Source: Actinoplanes flavus (GTDB lineage: Bacteria; Actinomycetota; Actinomycetes; Mycobacteriales; Micromonosporaceae). Taken from it: a stretch of DNA of 60,339 bases. Within the stretch, counting starts at the first letter, position 1, and each line of letters starts with the position of its first letter. This document shows, piece by piece, positions 33,961 to 42,346 of the stretch. The position numbers and the translations under genes were made by a program. Location: the NCBI RefSeq assembly GCF_017592555.1, contig NZ_JAGFNS010000044.1, forward strand, positions 1 to 60,339. Reading direction: 5' to 3'. Below the pieces are notes generated by a model. The model searched no databases, was not told the DNA's origin, and saw nothing but the letters and a program-made list of their open reading frames with translations.

Positions 33961-36159
33961 ATGGAGACCAGGGAAGACGTCAAGGGAATCGCGGCTCGTG
34001 CCGCGATCTGGAGCGCCCGCCATCGGGTGCTCGCGATACTCGGCTGGATCGCGTTCGTGGCCGCCACCGTCGTTCTCAGCGGCATGATCGGCACGAAGCA
34101 GGCGGACGAGGGCACGGCCGGGCACGGGGACTCCGGCGACGCCGACCGGATCGTCGCGGCGGCCGGGTTCCCGGAGCAGCCGGCCGGCGAGATGGTGCTG
34201 ATCCAGAACCGGGCCGAGTCGAACCGGACGGCGGCCACCGCCGAGATCACCGAGGTTCTGAGCGCGACCGCCGGCGTCACCGGCGTGCAGGAGCCGATCC
34301 AGTCGGCGGACGGCCGGTCGACGCTGATCAGTTTCAGCATCACCGGTGACCCCGAGACCGCGGCGGAGCGGGTCGGTCCGGCCCTGGACGCGGTGGCGCG
34401 GGTGCAGAGCGCCCACCCCGGCCTCCTCATCGCCGAGGCCGGCTCGGCGAGCGCCGACCGCCTGGTCGACGAGGAGCTGACGGGTGGCCTGAACCGGCTG
34501 GGGATGCTCTCCATCCCGGTGACGCTGGGCATCCTGCTGGTCGCCTTCGGCGCGGTGGTCGCCTCGTTCCTCCCGGTCCTCCTGGCGATCATGTCGGTGG
34601 TCGCCGCGATCGGCCTGATGGCGGCCGCCAGCCGGTATGCGCCGGCGGTCGACGAGACGACGCACGTGATGCTGCTGATCGGCCTGGCCGTCGGCGTCGA
34701 CTACTGCCTGTTCTACATCCGCCGGGAACGCGACGAGCGCCGCCGGGGCGCCGACCCGCACCGGGCACTGATGATCGCGGCGCAGACCTCGGGCCGGTCG
34801 ATCTGGGTCTCCGGGCTCACCGTCATGATCGCCATGGCCGGCATGTTCTTCACCCAGGACGTCGTCTTCGTCAGTTTCGCCACCGGCACCATCCTGGTGG
34901 TGGCCACGGCCGTGCTCGGCTCGCTGACCGTGCTGCCCGCCCTGCTCTCCCTGCTCGGCGACCGGGTCGACGCCCTCAAGATTCCCGGCCTGTACCGGCG
35001 GAACAGCGACGGCCGGGTCTGGAACGCGCTGCTCGACGTCGTACTCGCCAAGCCGTTGATCTCCGCTGTCGTCGCCGTCGCGGCGCTCGGCGCACTGGCC
35101 TACCCCGCCCTCGATCTGAAGACCCGGGGCCAGGCCATCCAGGACGTCTCGCCGGACGCCCCGGTCGTGCAGACGTTCCTCGCCATCGGCGAGTCGTTCC
35201 CCAGCAAGACCACCCCGGCACAGATCGTGGTCAAGGACGACTCGGTCGAGACCGCGGAGTTCGAGAAGGCGCTGGCCGCGCTGGAGGCCGCGGTCCGGGA
35301 CAGCGGCGGGAAGCTGGCCGAGCCGGTCGGTGTCGAGGTCAACCCGGCCGGGAACGTCGCGGTGGTCTCGGTCGGCCTGGCCGGTAAGGAGAGCGACAGC
35401 GTCGCCGTCGACGCGCTGAACCTGCTCCGTGACCAGGTCGTGCCGGACACCTTCGGCCGGATCGACGGTGCCACGGCGCTGGTCACCGGGTCCACCGCGG
35501 GCGGCGTCGACTACAACGAGCAGCTGGACAAGACGCTGCCGCTGGTCTTCGCGTTCGTCCTGGGGCTGGCGTTCCTGCTGCTGCTGGTGTCGTTCCGGTC
35601 GGTCGTGGTGGCGGTCACCGGGCTGCTGCTGAACCTGCTGTCGGTCGCGGCCTGCTACGGCATGCTGGTCTACGTCTTCCAGTACGGGCACTTCGAGGAG
35701 CGGCTCGGCTTCGTCTCCGGCGGGGGCATCACCAACTGGATCCCGATGTTCCTCTTCGTCATCCTGTTCGGGCTGTCGATGGACTACCACGTCTTCGTGG
35801 TCAGCCGGATCCGCGAGGGCCACGACCGCGGCCTGTCGACGCGGGACGCCGTCCGCGAGGGCATCGGCCGGACCGCCGGCGTGATCACCAGCGCGGCCGT
35901 GGTGATGGTCGCGGTGTTCGCCCTGTTCGCCACGCTGCCGCTGACCGCCACCAAGGAGCTGGGCATCGGCCTGGCCGCCTCGGTCCTGCTGGACGCCACG
36001 ATCATCCGGGCGGTCCTGCTGCCCTCGGTGATGGCGCTGCTCGGCCGGGCGAACTGGTGGCTGCCGAAGTGGCTGGGCTGGCTGCCGGAGGTGGCCCACG
36101 AGCCGCCCGCGCAGCCGGACGAGCCGCGGATCGAGCGGGAGCTCACCCCGGTCAGCTGA
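33961..36159 (+). CDS. MMPL/RND-superfamily transporter
   Basis: 732 residues with the duplicated RND plan: one helix, large extracytoplasmic loop (about 50-180), five to six helices, then a second loop (about 375-520) and six helices. GVDYCLFYIRRERDE and GLSMDYHVFVVSRIREG are the paired TM4-like GxDY motifs carrying the proton-relay Asp and Tyr. Actinobacterial members export lipids or drugs. It is probably regulated by the adjacent two-component system. The stop lies in a GTCAGCTGAC palindrome shared with convergent crcB. Confidence 0.9.
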   Translation: METREDVKGIAARAAIWSARHRVLAILGWIAFVAATVVLSGMIGTKQADEGTAGHGDSGDADRIVAAAGFPEQPAGEMVLIQNRAESNRTAATAEITEVLSATAGVTGVQEPIQSADGRSTLISFSITGDPETAAERVGPALDAVARVQSAHPGLLIAEAGSASADRLVDEELTGGLNRLGMLSIPVTLGILLVAFGAVVASFLPVLLAIMSVVAAIGLMAAASRYAPAVDETTHVMLLIGLAVGVDYCLFYIRRERDERRRGADPHRALMIAAQTSGRSIWVSGLTVMIAMAGMFFTQDVVFVSFATGTILVVATAVLGSLTVLPALLSLLGDRVDALKIPGLYRRNSDGRVWNALLDVVLAKPLISAVVAVAALGALAYPALDLKTRGQAIQDVSPDAPVVQTFLAIGESFPSKTTPAQIVVKDDSVETAEFEKALAALEAAVRDSGGKLAEPVGVEVNPAGNVAVVSVGLAGKESDSVAVDALNLLRDQVVPDTFGRIDGATALVTGSTAGGVDYNEQLDKTLPLVFAFVLGLAFLLLLVSFRSVVVAVTGLLLNLLSVAACYGMLVYVFQYGHFEERLGFVSGGGITNWIPMFLFVILFGLSMDYHVFVVSRIREGHDRGLSTRDAVREGIGRTAGVITSAAVVMVAVFALFATLPLTATKELGIGLAASVLLDATIIRAVLLPSVMALLGRANWWLPKWLGWLPEVAHEPPAQPDEPRIERELTPVS

Positions 36160-36511
36160 CCGCCTGAGCGAGGGCGCCGCCGAGCACGGCGGCGCCCGTT
36201 CCGGCCCCGATGCTGAGCAGGGCGTATCCGGCCGCGGCCGCGATCTCGGAGCGCCGGGTCAGCGTCAGGATCTCCCAGCTGAAGGTCGAGTACGTGGTGA
36301 GCGCCCCGCAGAACCCGGTGCCGAGCAGCGCCACCGCGCCGGCCGGGAGCGGCAGCCCGAGCACCAGGCCGAGGACGAACGAACCGGTGACGTTCACGGT
36401 GAGGGTGCCCCACGGGAAGGCCGCCCCGAACCGGTTCCGCAGCATCAGGTCGGTCAGGTAGCGCAGCGGCGCGCCGACCGCGGCACCGAGGGCCACCAGC
36501 AGGACCGTCAT
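36152..36511 (-). CDS. crcB: CrcB/Fluc fluoride channel subunit
   Basis: 119 residues, four helices. Family motifs are GAPLRYLTDLMLRNRFGAAFPWGTLTVNVTGSF and GTGFCGALTTYSTFSWE. It exports fluoride passively. The start overlaps the stop of the second crcB (ATGA), so the two probably form a heterodimeric channel. Confidence 0.93.
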   Translation of the reverse strand: MTVLLVALGAAVGAPLRYLTDLMLRNRFGAAFPWGTLTVNVTGSFVLGLVLGLPLPAGAVALLGTGFCGALTTYSTFSWEILTLTRRSEIAAAAGYALLSIGAGTGAAVLGGALAQAVS

Positions 36512-36855
36512 CGGGCGGCCAGGGCGCTTCCGGCCGCGACCGCCGCCACCGCGCCGGCCAGGGTGGCCGCCGGATAGATCAGCCCGGCCTGGGACGTCTC
36601 GACGACCGCCGTGGAGAAGGTGGTGTAGCCGCCGAGGAACCCGGTGCCGAGGAACAGCCGGGGCAGGCGCGGCTCGACCCGGCTGTAGAGCACCCCGATC
36701 AGGAAACAGCCGGTCACGTTGACCAGCCAGGTGGACCAGGGGAAACCGTGCGGCGCGGTCGGCCACGCGGTGGCGATGCCGTAGCGGGCCAGGGCGCCGA
36801 GCGCGCCACCGGCGGCGACGGCGGTGAGGCTGGCGCGGTTCAGGTAGGGGCCCAT
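36508..36855 (-). CDS. crcB: CrcB/Fluc fluoride channel subunit (second)
   Basis: 115 residues, four helices, with GALARYGIATAW, WLVNVTGCFLIG and GTGFLGGYTTFSTAVVE. First gene of the two-gene operon; TAGCGT lies eight bases before ATG 36855, so the message is probably leaderless. That argues against a crcB-motif riboswitch. Confidence 0.92.
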   Translation of the reverse strand: MGPYLNRASLTAVAAGGALGALARYGIATAWPTAPHGFPWSTWLVNVTGCFLIGVLYSRVEPRLPRLFLGTGFLGGYTTFSTAVVETSQAGLIYPAATLAGAVAAVAAGSALAAR

Positions 36856-36863
36856 CTCCTGGG

Positions 36864-36869
36864 ACGCTA
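36864..36869 (-). promoter_or_regulatory. -10 element TAGCGT, leaderless crcB start
   Basis: On the minus strand TAGCGT-CCCAGGAG-ATG. GGAG directly abuts the ATG, too close to act as a normal ribosome-binding site. Confidence 0.5.
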
Positions 36870-37108
36870 TCCCATCGGAAGTGCGGCGGCCGGGGGGACG
36901 TGGCGGCGTCCACCCCGGCCTGGATCCACTGTAGATCAACATGGCCCCGCGAGGGCAGGTGACCCCGGGACGGGACGGGCGCCTGAATTCTGCGGGGACG
37001 GCCGGTGAACTGTGGCGCGAGAATCGGTAGAACAGCCATAAAGTGGTGCGATCAGCCCCGGTATCGGCTGATAACGTGCGGCTCCGTACGCGGACGGAGC
37101 GGACCGAC

Positions 37109-37936
37109 ATGCACCACGCCAACCATCACTACGGCCACTCGCACATCCTGGCCCGCTACTGCGGGATGCCCGAGCCGGCGCATCCGCCCCGGATCCACGG
37201 CTACCTCCAGCACGGCTGGAACATCGGCGACGGCCTGGCCCCCGGTACGCCGTACGTGACCGGCTCCCGGCTGCTCGTCTGGTCCGCGGAGACCCGGCGG
37301 CGGTCCTGGTCGCAGGGCCGGCGCAACGTGATCGTGGTGGGCGCCCCGTTCGCGTACCTGGTGGAGATGACGCCGGCCGGCGACGAACCCGGCGAGGGGA
37401 CGATCTTCTACCCCTTCCACGGCTGGGAGGGGCAGCAGGTCCACGGCGACCACCAGCGCCTCATCGACGAGGTGCGGGCGACCGAGACCGGCCCGGTCAC
37501 CGCCTGCCTGTACTGGAACGAGTACCGGATGGGCGCGGTACGCCGGCTCTACGAGCGGGCCGGGTTCCGGGTGATCTGCCACGGCTACCGGGGCTTCTGG
37601 TGGCGCGACCACGACCGGGACTTCCTGGTCAAACAGCTCGCCGAGCTGCGGCGGCACCGGCGGGTGGTCTCCAACCGGTTGTGCAGCGCCATCTGGTACG
37701 GCCTGCTGGCCGGCCGGGAGGCGGCGGTCTACGGCGACCCGATGGTGCTCGACAACGCCGACATGACGTTCGGCGGGGAGCCGCGGCTGCACCGCCAATG
37801 GGCCGACCTGTACGGCCGGGAGACCGACTTCGCCACCTGCCACCGGCTCGCCCGGGCGCAGCTGGGCGCCGACGAACTGGCCGGACCCGAGGAACTGCGC
37901 AAGCTCCTGGGCTGGTCGAAGAAGGGGTACGTCTGA
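37109..37936 (+). CDS. putative GT-B-like glycosyltransferase (copy B)
   Basis: 275 residues, paralogous over its full length to 22740-23549. Shared segments include HHANHHYGHSHI, RIHGYLQHGWN, FYPFHGWEGQQ, CLYWNEYR, CHGYRGF and KQLAELRRHRRVVSNRL. The conserved histidine-rich opening and the C-terminal GT-B-like block suggest a nucleotide-sugar enzyme; the family is not one I can name. The ATG start follows GGAG. Followed by the paralogous methyltransferase-like gene with a TGATG overlap. Confidence 0.55.
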   Translation: MHHANHHYGHSHILARYCGMPEPAHPPRIHGYLQHGWNIGDGLAPGTPYVTGSRLLVWSAETRRRSWSQGRRNVIVVGAPFAYLVEMTPAGDEPGEGTIFYPFHGWEGQQVHGDHQRLIDEVRATETGPVTACLYWNEYRMGAVRRLYERAGFRVICHGYRGFWWRDHDRDFLVKQLAELRRHRRVVSNRLCSAIWYGLLAGREAAVYGDPMVLDNADMTFGGEPRLHRQWADLYGRETDFATCHRLARAQLGADELAGPEELRKLLGWSKKGYV

Positions 37937-39651
37937 TGCCGGACCGTCCGGACACGGCCGCCGCGCCGGCCGCACCACCGCTGACCAATCTGACGCGGGT
38001 GGGCGGTGAGATGTTCAGCTGGACCGAGCCGGTCGCGCGCGACAACCCGCTGCTCACCCATCTGAGCGTCGAACTGGCCGGCCCCGGCGGGACCGTCCTG
38101 GTCGCCGGCCCGCACCCGGACGGGCTGGTCACCGCGCTGACCACGGGCGGTGCCGAGGTGACCTGGCTGCTGCGCTCGCTCACCGACGCCGAACAGGCCG
38201 CCCGCGCCCATCCCGCCGTGACCGTGCTGGCCGGGGCGCTCGGCAAGGCCGACCTGACCGCCGGGTACGACCTGGTGGTCGCCACCGACGGCATCCAGCG
38301 GCTCAACTCGGCCGAGGGAGACCAGCTCCCGGCCGCCGAACTGCTCGACCGTCTGGCCCGAGCAGTACGCCCGGGTGGCGCCCTGATCCTCCTGCACGAC
38401 AACCGGCTCGGGGCGCATCACACGGTGCGGCTGGACCCGGGTGCCGGGCACCGTGACGACGCCGCCTGGCACCCGGCCGAGGCGATGGACGGCCCGGCCG
38501 CCCGCCCCCAGCTCACCGCGGCCCTGACCGGGTCCGGCCTGGAGATCGGCACGGCGTATGCCGCTTTTCCGGAACCGGGCGCGCCGACCGTACTGATCGG
38601 TGGGGAAACCCTCGGTGACGTCGCGTCGCCGCTGCGACCCTGGCTGCGCACCGTGCTGGCGCGGGCCTACACCACGGCCTTCCGCGGCCGTCCGGTGCTC
38701 AGTGACCCACGCCGGTTGATCGATCGGGCGCTGCGGGCCGGTGCGGAGGACACCGTGGCCGGCGGGTGGCTGGTCATCGCGCACGCGCCCGGTGATCGCG
38801 ACCGGCCGGCGCGGCGGCCCGATGTCCTGGTCGGCGATCAGCACGGCATCCGCACGCCGGATGCGGCGATCCGGACCGGTCCGGCTCCCCGCGAGCCGTA
38901 CGGGCTGCGCCGTGCCGAGCTGGTGCGGCCGGCCGCCGGCTACCCGTTGGAGGAGCGGCTGCTCGACCTCTGCGCGGCGGCCGACGTGCGGCGGCTACGA
39001 CAGGAGATCGCCCAGTACGAGGCCTGGCTGGCCGGACAGTCCCGGGACGGCCTGATCGACGGCCCGGCCGCGCTGGCCGATCTCTCCGATCTCGGTGTCA
39101 CCCCGGACGGCCCGGTGGTGCTGTCCGCGCGCTGGGCGCCGGCCGAGCCGATTCCCGCCCAGACCGCGCTGGTCCGGGCGCTCTGGCAGTTCGCGGTCCG
39201 TCTGGTCACCTGGGCCCGCCCGCACCCGTGGCCGCTCACCGCGAGCGCGGCCGACCTGGCGGCGATCCTGACCGGCATGGCCGGGCGCAGCGTGACCGAG
39301 GAGGATTTCCGCGCGGCCGTGGACCTCCAGGTGACGGTCGACGCCGCCGAGTTCGGGCTGCGCCCGGCCGAGCGGCGGGCACACCGGCTCGCCCTGCTCG
39401 CCGTGCAGCCGGGCACCGCGCCGCTGGACGTGGCGGGCTACCACGAGCTGACCGAGGCGCTCTGGCGGCAGCGTTACCAGGCGAGCCACCTGCTGGCGAT
39501 GATGGAGTGGACCGAGCAGATCATCGCCTCCCGGGACGCCCAGCTCAGCCGGATGGAGTGGGAGCTGCGGTTCCACCGCAGCCGGGTGTCCGGGAGGGCG
39601 CTGATGGCCGCGAAACGCGCCTACCGGATGATCAGATCAGGTCCCAGGTGA
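37936..39651 (+). CDS. SAM-methyltransferase-like protein with C-terminal coiled coil (copy B)
   Basis: 571 residues, paralogue of 21244-22743. The N-terminal Rossmann-like domain (about 15-170) has VLVAGPHPDGLVTAL, YDLVVATDGIQRLN and VRPGGALILLHDNRLGAHH. The middle region (about 180-520) is longer than in copy A. The C-terminal helical segment (about 520-571, EQIIASRDAQLSRMEWELRFHR) matches copy A's coiled coil. The 3' end overlaps convergent pseI by 20 bp. Function open: modification of the glycan or a partner of the upstream GT-like protein. Confidence 0.62.
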   Translation: MPDRPDTAAAPAAPPLTNLTRVGGEMFSWTEPVARDNPLLTHLSVELAGPGGTVLVAGPHPDGLVTALTTGGAEVTWLLRSLTDAEQAARAHPAVTVLAGALGKADLTAGYDLVVATDGIQRLNSAEGDQLPAAELLDRLARAVRPGGALILLHDNRLGAHHTVRLDPGAGHRDDAAWHPAEAMDGPAARPQLTAALTGSGLEIGTAYAAFPEPGAPTVLIGGETLGDVASPLRPWLRTVLARAYTTAFRGRPVLSDPRRLIDRALRAGAEDTVAGGWLVIAHAPGDRDRPARRPDVLVGDQHGIRTPDAAIRTGPAPREPYGLRRAELVRPAAGYPLEERLLDLCAAADVRRLRQEIAQYEAWLAGQSRDGLIDGPAALADLSDLGVTPDGPVVLSARWAPAEPIPAQTALVRALWQFAVRLVTWARPHPWPLTASAADLAAILTGMAGRSVTEEDFRAAVDLQVTVDAAEFGLRPAERRAHRLALLAVQPGTAPLDVAGYHELTEALWRQRYQASHLLAMMEWTEQIIASRDAQLSRMEWELRFHRSRVSGRALMAAKRAYRMIRSGPR

Positions 39652-40648
39652 GCGGGGTGCCCTTGGCCGCGCCGACGGTGAAGGTGCGGCCGAGCACCGT
39701 CCCGATCAGGTCGGGTTCGAGCCCGCCGGTGGGCCGGATCGACCGCACGTTCTGCTCGGTGACCGGGTCGCCCGCCCGGACGTCGGTGACCACGTAGAGG
39801 GAGCGCCGGAACCGCAGGCTCTCCCGCTCCGCCTCGGTCGGGCCGATGGCCGTGGTGCCCAGCGCCTGCCAGGCCCGCTCCGACTCGGTGACCAGCAGCC
39901 GCAGCTCGTCCCGGTCGAGGGAGAACGCCGCGTCCACGCCGCCGTCGGCCCGGTCCAGGGTGAAGTGCTTCTCGATCAGCACGGCGCCGTACGCCACCGC
40001 GGCGATCGGCACCCCGATGCCCATGGTGTGGTCGCTCAGCCCGATCGGCAGCCGCAGCGCCCCGGCCAGCACCGGGATGCGCCGCAGGTTGGTCTCCTCG
40101 GGCGGCGCCGGGTAGGAGGCGGTGCAGCTCAGCACGGTGATGTCGGTGGCGCCGGCGCCCTGGGCGGCCTCGACCGCGGCGGTGATCTCGCGCAGCGTCG
40201 CCATGCCGGTGGAGATGATGACCGGCTTGCCGGTCGAGGCGGCCAGCCGGATCAGCGGCAGGTCGGTGATCTCCGAGGACGCGATCTTGTACATCGGCGC
40301 GTCCAGCTTCTCCAGCAACTCGACGGCGGTCCGGTCGAACGGGCTGGAGAACGGCGTGATGCCTCGCTCCCGGGCCCGCTCGAAGATCGGCGCGTGCCAG
40401 TCCCACGGGGTGTGTGCCCGCTCGAAGAGCTGGTAGAGGTGCTCGCCACCCCACAGGCCGTGGCCCGCGGAGATCTGGAAGCGCGGGTGCCTGACGTCCA
40501 CGGTCATGGTGTCCGCGGTGTACGTCTGGATCTTGATGGCGTCGGCGCCGGCCTCGGCCGCGGCGTCCACCAGGGCCAGGGCCCGCTCCAGCGAACCGTT
40601 GTGGTTGCCCGACATCTCCGCCACGATGTATGGCTTCCTGCTGCTCAT
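39632..40648 (-). CDS. pseI: PseI: pseudaminic acid synthase
   Basis: A 338-residue NeuB-family synthase condensing the PseG product with phosphoenolpyruvate to pseudaminic acid. The N-terminal TIM barrel opens YIVAEMSGNHNGSLERAL, followed by ADAIKIQTYTADTMT, KIASSEITDLPL and SDHTMG. The C-terminal SAF/antifreeze-like domain is about 285-338. EMSGNHNG and YTADTMT are closer to PseI than to sialic or legionaminic synthases. The ATG overlaps the pseH stop. Confidence 0.92.
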   Translation of the reverse strand: MSSRKPYIVAEMSGNHNGSLERALALVDAAAEAGADAIKIQTYTADTMTVDVRHPRFQISAGHGLWGGEHLYQLFERAHTPWDWHAPIFERARERGITPFSSPFDRTAVELLEKLDAPMYKIASSEITDLPLIRLAASTGKPVIISTGMATLREITAAVEAAQGAGATDITVLSCTASYPAPPEETNLRRIPVLAGALRLPIGLSDHTMGIGVPIAAVAYGAVLIEKHFTLDRADGGVDAAFSLDRDELRLLVTESERAWQALGTTAIGPTEAERESLRFRRSLYVVTDVRAGDPVTEQNVRSIRPTGGLEPDLIGTVLGRTFTVGAAKGTPLTWDLI

Positions 40649-41094
40649 CTGCTTCTCTCCGTCCAGACGACGGTCTTCGGCACGCCGTCGACCAGCCGTT
40701 CGTATCTGCGTGTCTCGCGGAACCCGAATCGCCGGTGCAGGGCGAGGACCTGCTTGTTGTCGGCGAGCGTCTCGCCGCCCAGGGTCGCCAGGCCGAGGGT
40801 GCCGAAGGCGTACTCGACGGCCTCCCTCTCCAGCCGCATCCACGCCGGCAGCAGGCGCGGGCCGAGCCCCTCCACGTCGAGGTAGAACGACCAGGCGGAG
40901 CCGTTGAAGATCACTACGCCGGCCGGGACGCCGTCCTCCTCGTAGATCAGGACGTCACCGCCGCGCCGGGCCCACCAGGCGGCGTGCTCGGCCGGCCGGA
41001 TCTCGTGCGTGGTCAGGCTGACGGCGCGGACCGAAGGGTGGTTGCGCCAGGGCAGGACCAGGTCACGGTCGGTGTCACGGGCGGGTCGAAGCAC
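40645..41094 (-). CDS. pseH: PseH-like GNAT N-acetyltransferase
   Basis: 149 residues. RPARDTDRDLVLPWRNHPSVRAVSLTTHEI...HAAWW is the PseH-type opening and ALHRRFGFRETRRYERLVDG the family ending. It acetylates the 4-amino group of the PseC product, the third step. GTG 41094 is chosen; a TTG at 41103 overlapping the upstream stop (TTGA) is equally plausible. It completes the pathway missing from the operon at 19.5-25.7 kb. Confidence 0.87.
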   Translation of the reverse strand: MLRPARDTDRDLVLPWRNHPSVRAVSLTTHEIRPAEHAAWWARRGGDVLIYEEDGVPAGVVIFNGSAWSFYLDVEGLGPRLLPAWMRLEREAVEYAFGTLGLATLGGETLADNKQVLALHRRFGFRETRRYERLVDGVPKTVVWTERSR

Positions 41095-41099
41095 GGGAG

Positions 41100-42161
41100 T
41101 CAACGTAGGGAGGCGCTCTGGACCGCCCGTGGCGGCGCGGGGACCTCCGGGGAAACCGCGGGTGTCCGTTCCGTGGGCCGGCGGCGCAGTCCGGCCACCC
41201 GGTAGCCGGTGCGCAGGGCGGCGTACATGGTGTAGCTGTTCGCCGCCACGAGCCGGTGCTTGAGACCCGGGGTGCCGGCCGGCGGCAGGTAACCGGCCGG
41301 GCGGTGCCGCCGGTAGAGCGCCGCGATCCGCCGGAAGTAGGCACGGCGCCGGGACGGGTGCACCCGGCTCTCGTTCCCGGCGACCACCAGCAGGTGGCTG
41401 ATCATCAGGCTGAACATGCGGACCCGGAGCGCGGGCGCGACACCGGCCGCGGCCAGCCACGCGTGCAGCCGGTCCCACTGCTCGAACGCCTCGAAGTGCC
41501 GGTCGCTGCGGGTCGCCGTGATCGCGCCGAACCGGCCGACCCGGTAGTGGTAGCAGACCCGGTTCAGCACGTCGAGACGCTCGGCGGCGATCAGGACCGG
41601 GTTGCTGAACGGGACGTCCTCGTACCACCCGGCCGGGAAGCGCAGCTCGTGCTCGGCCAGGAACTCCCGGCGCATCACCCGGTTCCAGGCGGTGTGCTGC
41701 ACGCCGAGCAGCCGCGCGAGGTCCACCGGCCCGGCCAGCAGCGGCGAGCTGGCGTCGGTCTGCAACCGGCCGTTCTCGTGCACCCGCAGGTGGTCGACGA
41801 GCAGCACGTCCGGCTCGGTCTCGCGCAGACGCTCCAGCACGGCCCGGACCGAGCCGGACGGCAGCCAGTCGTCGCTGTCCACGAACCACACGTACGCGCC
41901 GCGCGCCTCGGCCAGCCCGGCGTTGCGGGCCGGGCCCAGCCCGACGTTGCCGGGCAGATGCAGGACCCGCAGGTCACCGTGGCGGGCGGCGTACCCGTCC
42001 AGCATCGCCCCGCAGGCGTCCGGCGAGGCGTCGTCCACGGCGATGACCTCGACCAGGGCGTTCTCCTCCGCGGTCAGGCCGGCGCGGAGCGACTCGAGAC
42101 ACTGGTAGAGGTAGCCCTCGACCGCGTAGACCGGCACTACGACGGTCAGCAGAACATCCAT
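41100..42161 (-). CDS. family 2 glycosyltransferase
   Basis: 353 residues with a GT-A domain (about 1-210). Opening LLTVVVPVYAVEGYLYQCLESL, nucleotide-binding VIAVDDASPD and metal-binding VWFVDSDDWL are as in GT2 enzymes of teichoic and capsule synthesis. The C-terminal helical region (about 215-353) may bind the acceptor or membrane. First gene of the operon with pseH and pseI, so it likely builds the Pse-containing polymer. The start may be GTG 42170. Confidence 0.87.
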   Translation of the reverse strand: MDVLLTVVVPVYAVEGYLYQCLESLRAGLTAEENALVEVIAVDDASPDACGAMLDGYAARHGDLRVLHLPGNVGLGPARNAGLAEARGAYVWFVDSDDWLPSGSVRAVLERLRETEPDVLLVDHLRVHENGRLQTDASSPLLAGPVDLARLLGVQHTAWNRVMRREFLAEHELRFPAGWYEDVPFSNPVLIAAERLDVLNRVCYHYRVGRFGAITATRSDRHFEAFEQWDRLHAWLAAAGVAPALRVRMFSLMISHLLVVAGNESRVHPSRRRAYFRRIAALYRRHRPAGYLPPAGTPGLKHRLVAANSYTMYAALRTGYRVAGLRRRPTERTPAVSPEVPAPPRAVQSASLR

Positions 42162-42346
42162 GCCGCCCACGGTCTGCCCCGGACGTGAAGTCCAGGGGAA
42201 CGCCGGTTGGCTGTTCGCTACAAACCAATCAACAAACCTTTACCGGTACGGGCTACGCGTACCCGCCGTACCAGACCCGCGAGGCCACCGCGACTCGCGC
42301 CCGGCGCCGCGCCCGCCGGGCGTAGAGTGCGTGGTCACCCGCCCGC
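42162..42346. promoter_or_regulatory. promoter region of the GT2-pseH-pseI operon
   Basis: 185 bases with no gene. The AT-rich stretch 42208-42245 contains, on the minus strand, a near-repeat GGTTTGTTGATTGGTTTGTAG that could supply -35 and -10 elements or a direct-repeat operator. The rest is GC-rich with no clear terminator for the upstream GGDEF-EAL gene. Confidence 0.4.

Noticed and set aside
36856..36960. Fluoride (crcB motif) riboswitch upstream of crcB
   Set aside because: The gene appears leaderless, with TAGCGT eight bases before the ATG, and no crcB-motif core is visible.
19518..42161. Legionaminic or sialic acid pathway
   Set aside because: PseB has the inverting-dehydratase signature and a PseH/PseG pair is present; no NeuC or legionaminate-type epimerase is seen.
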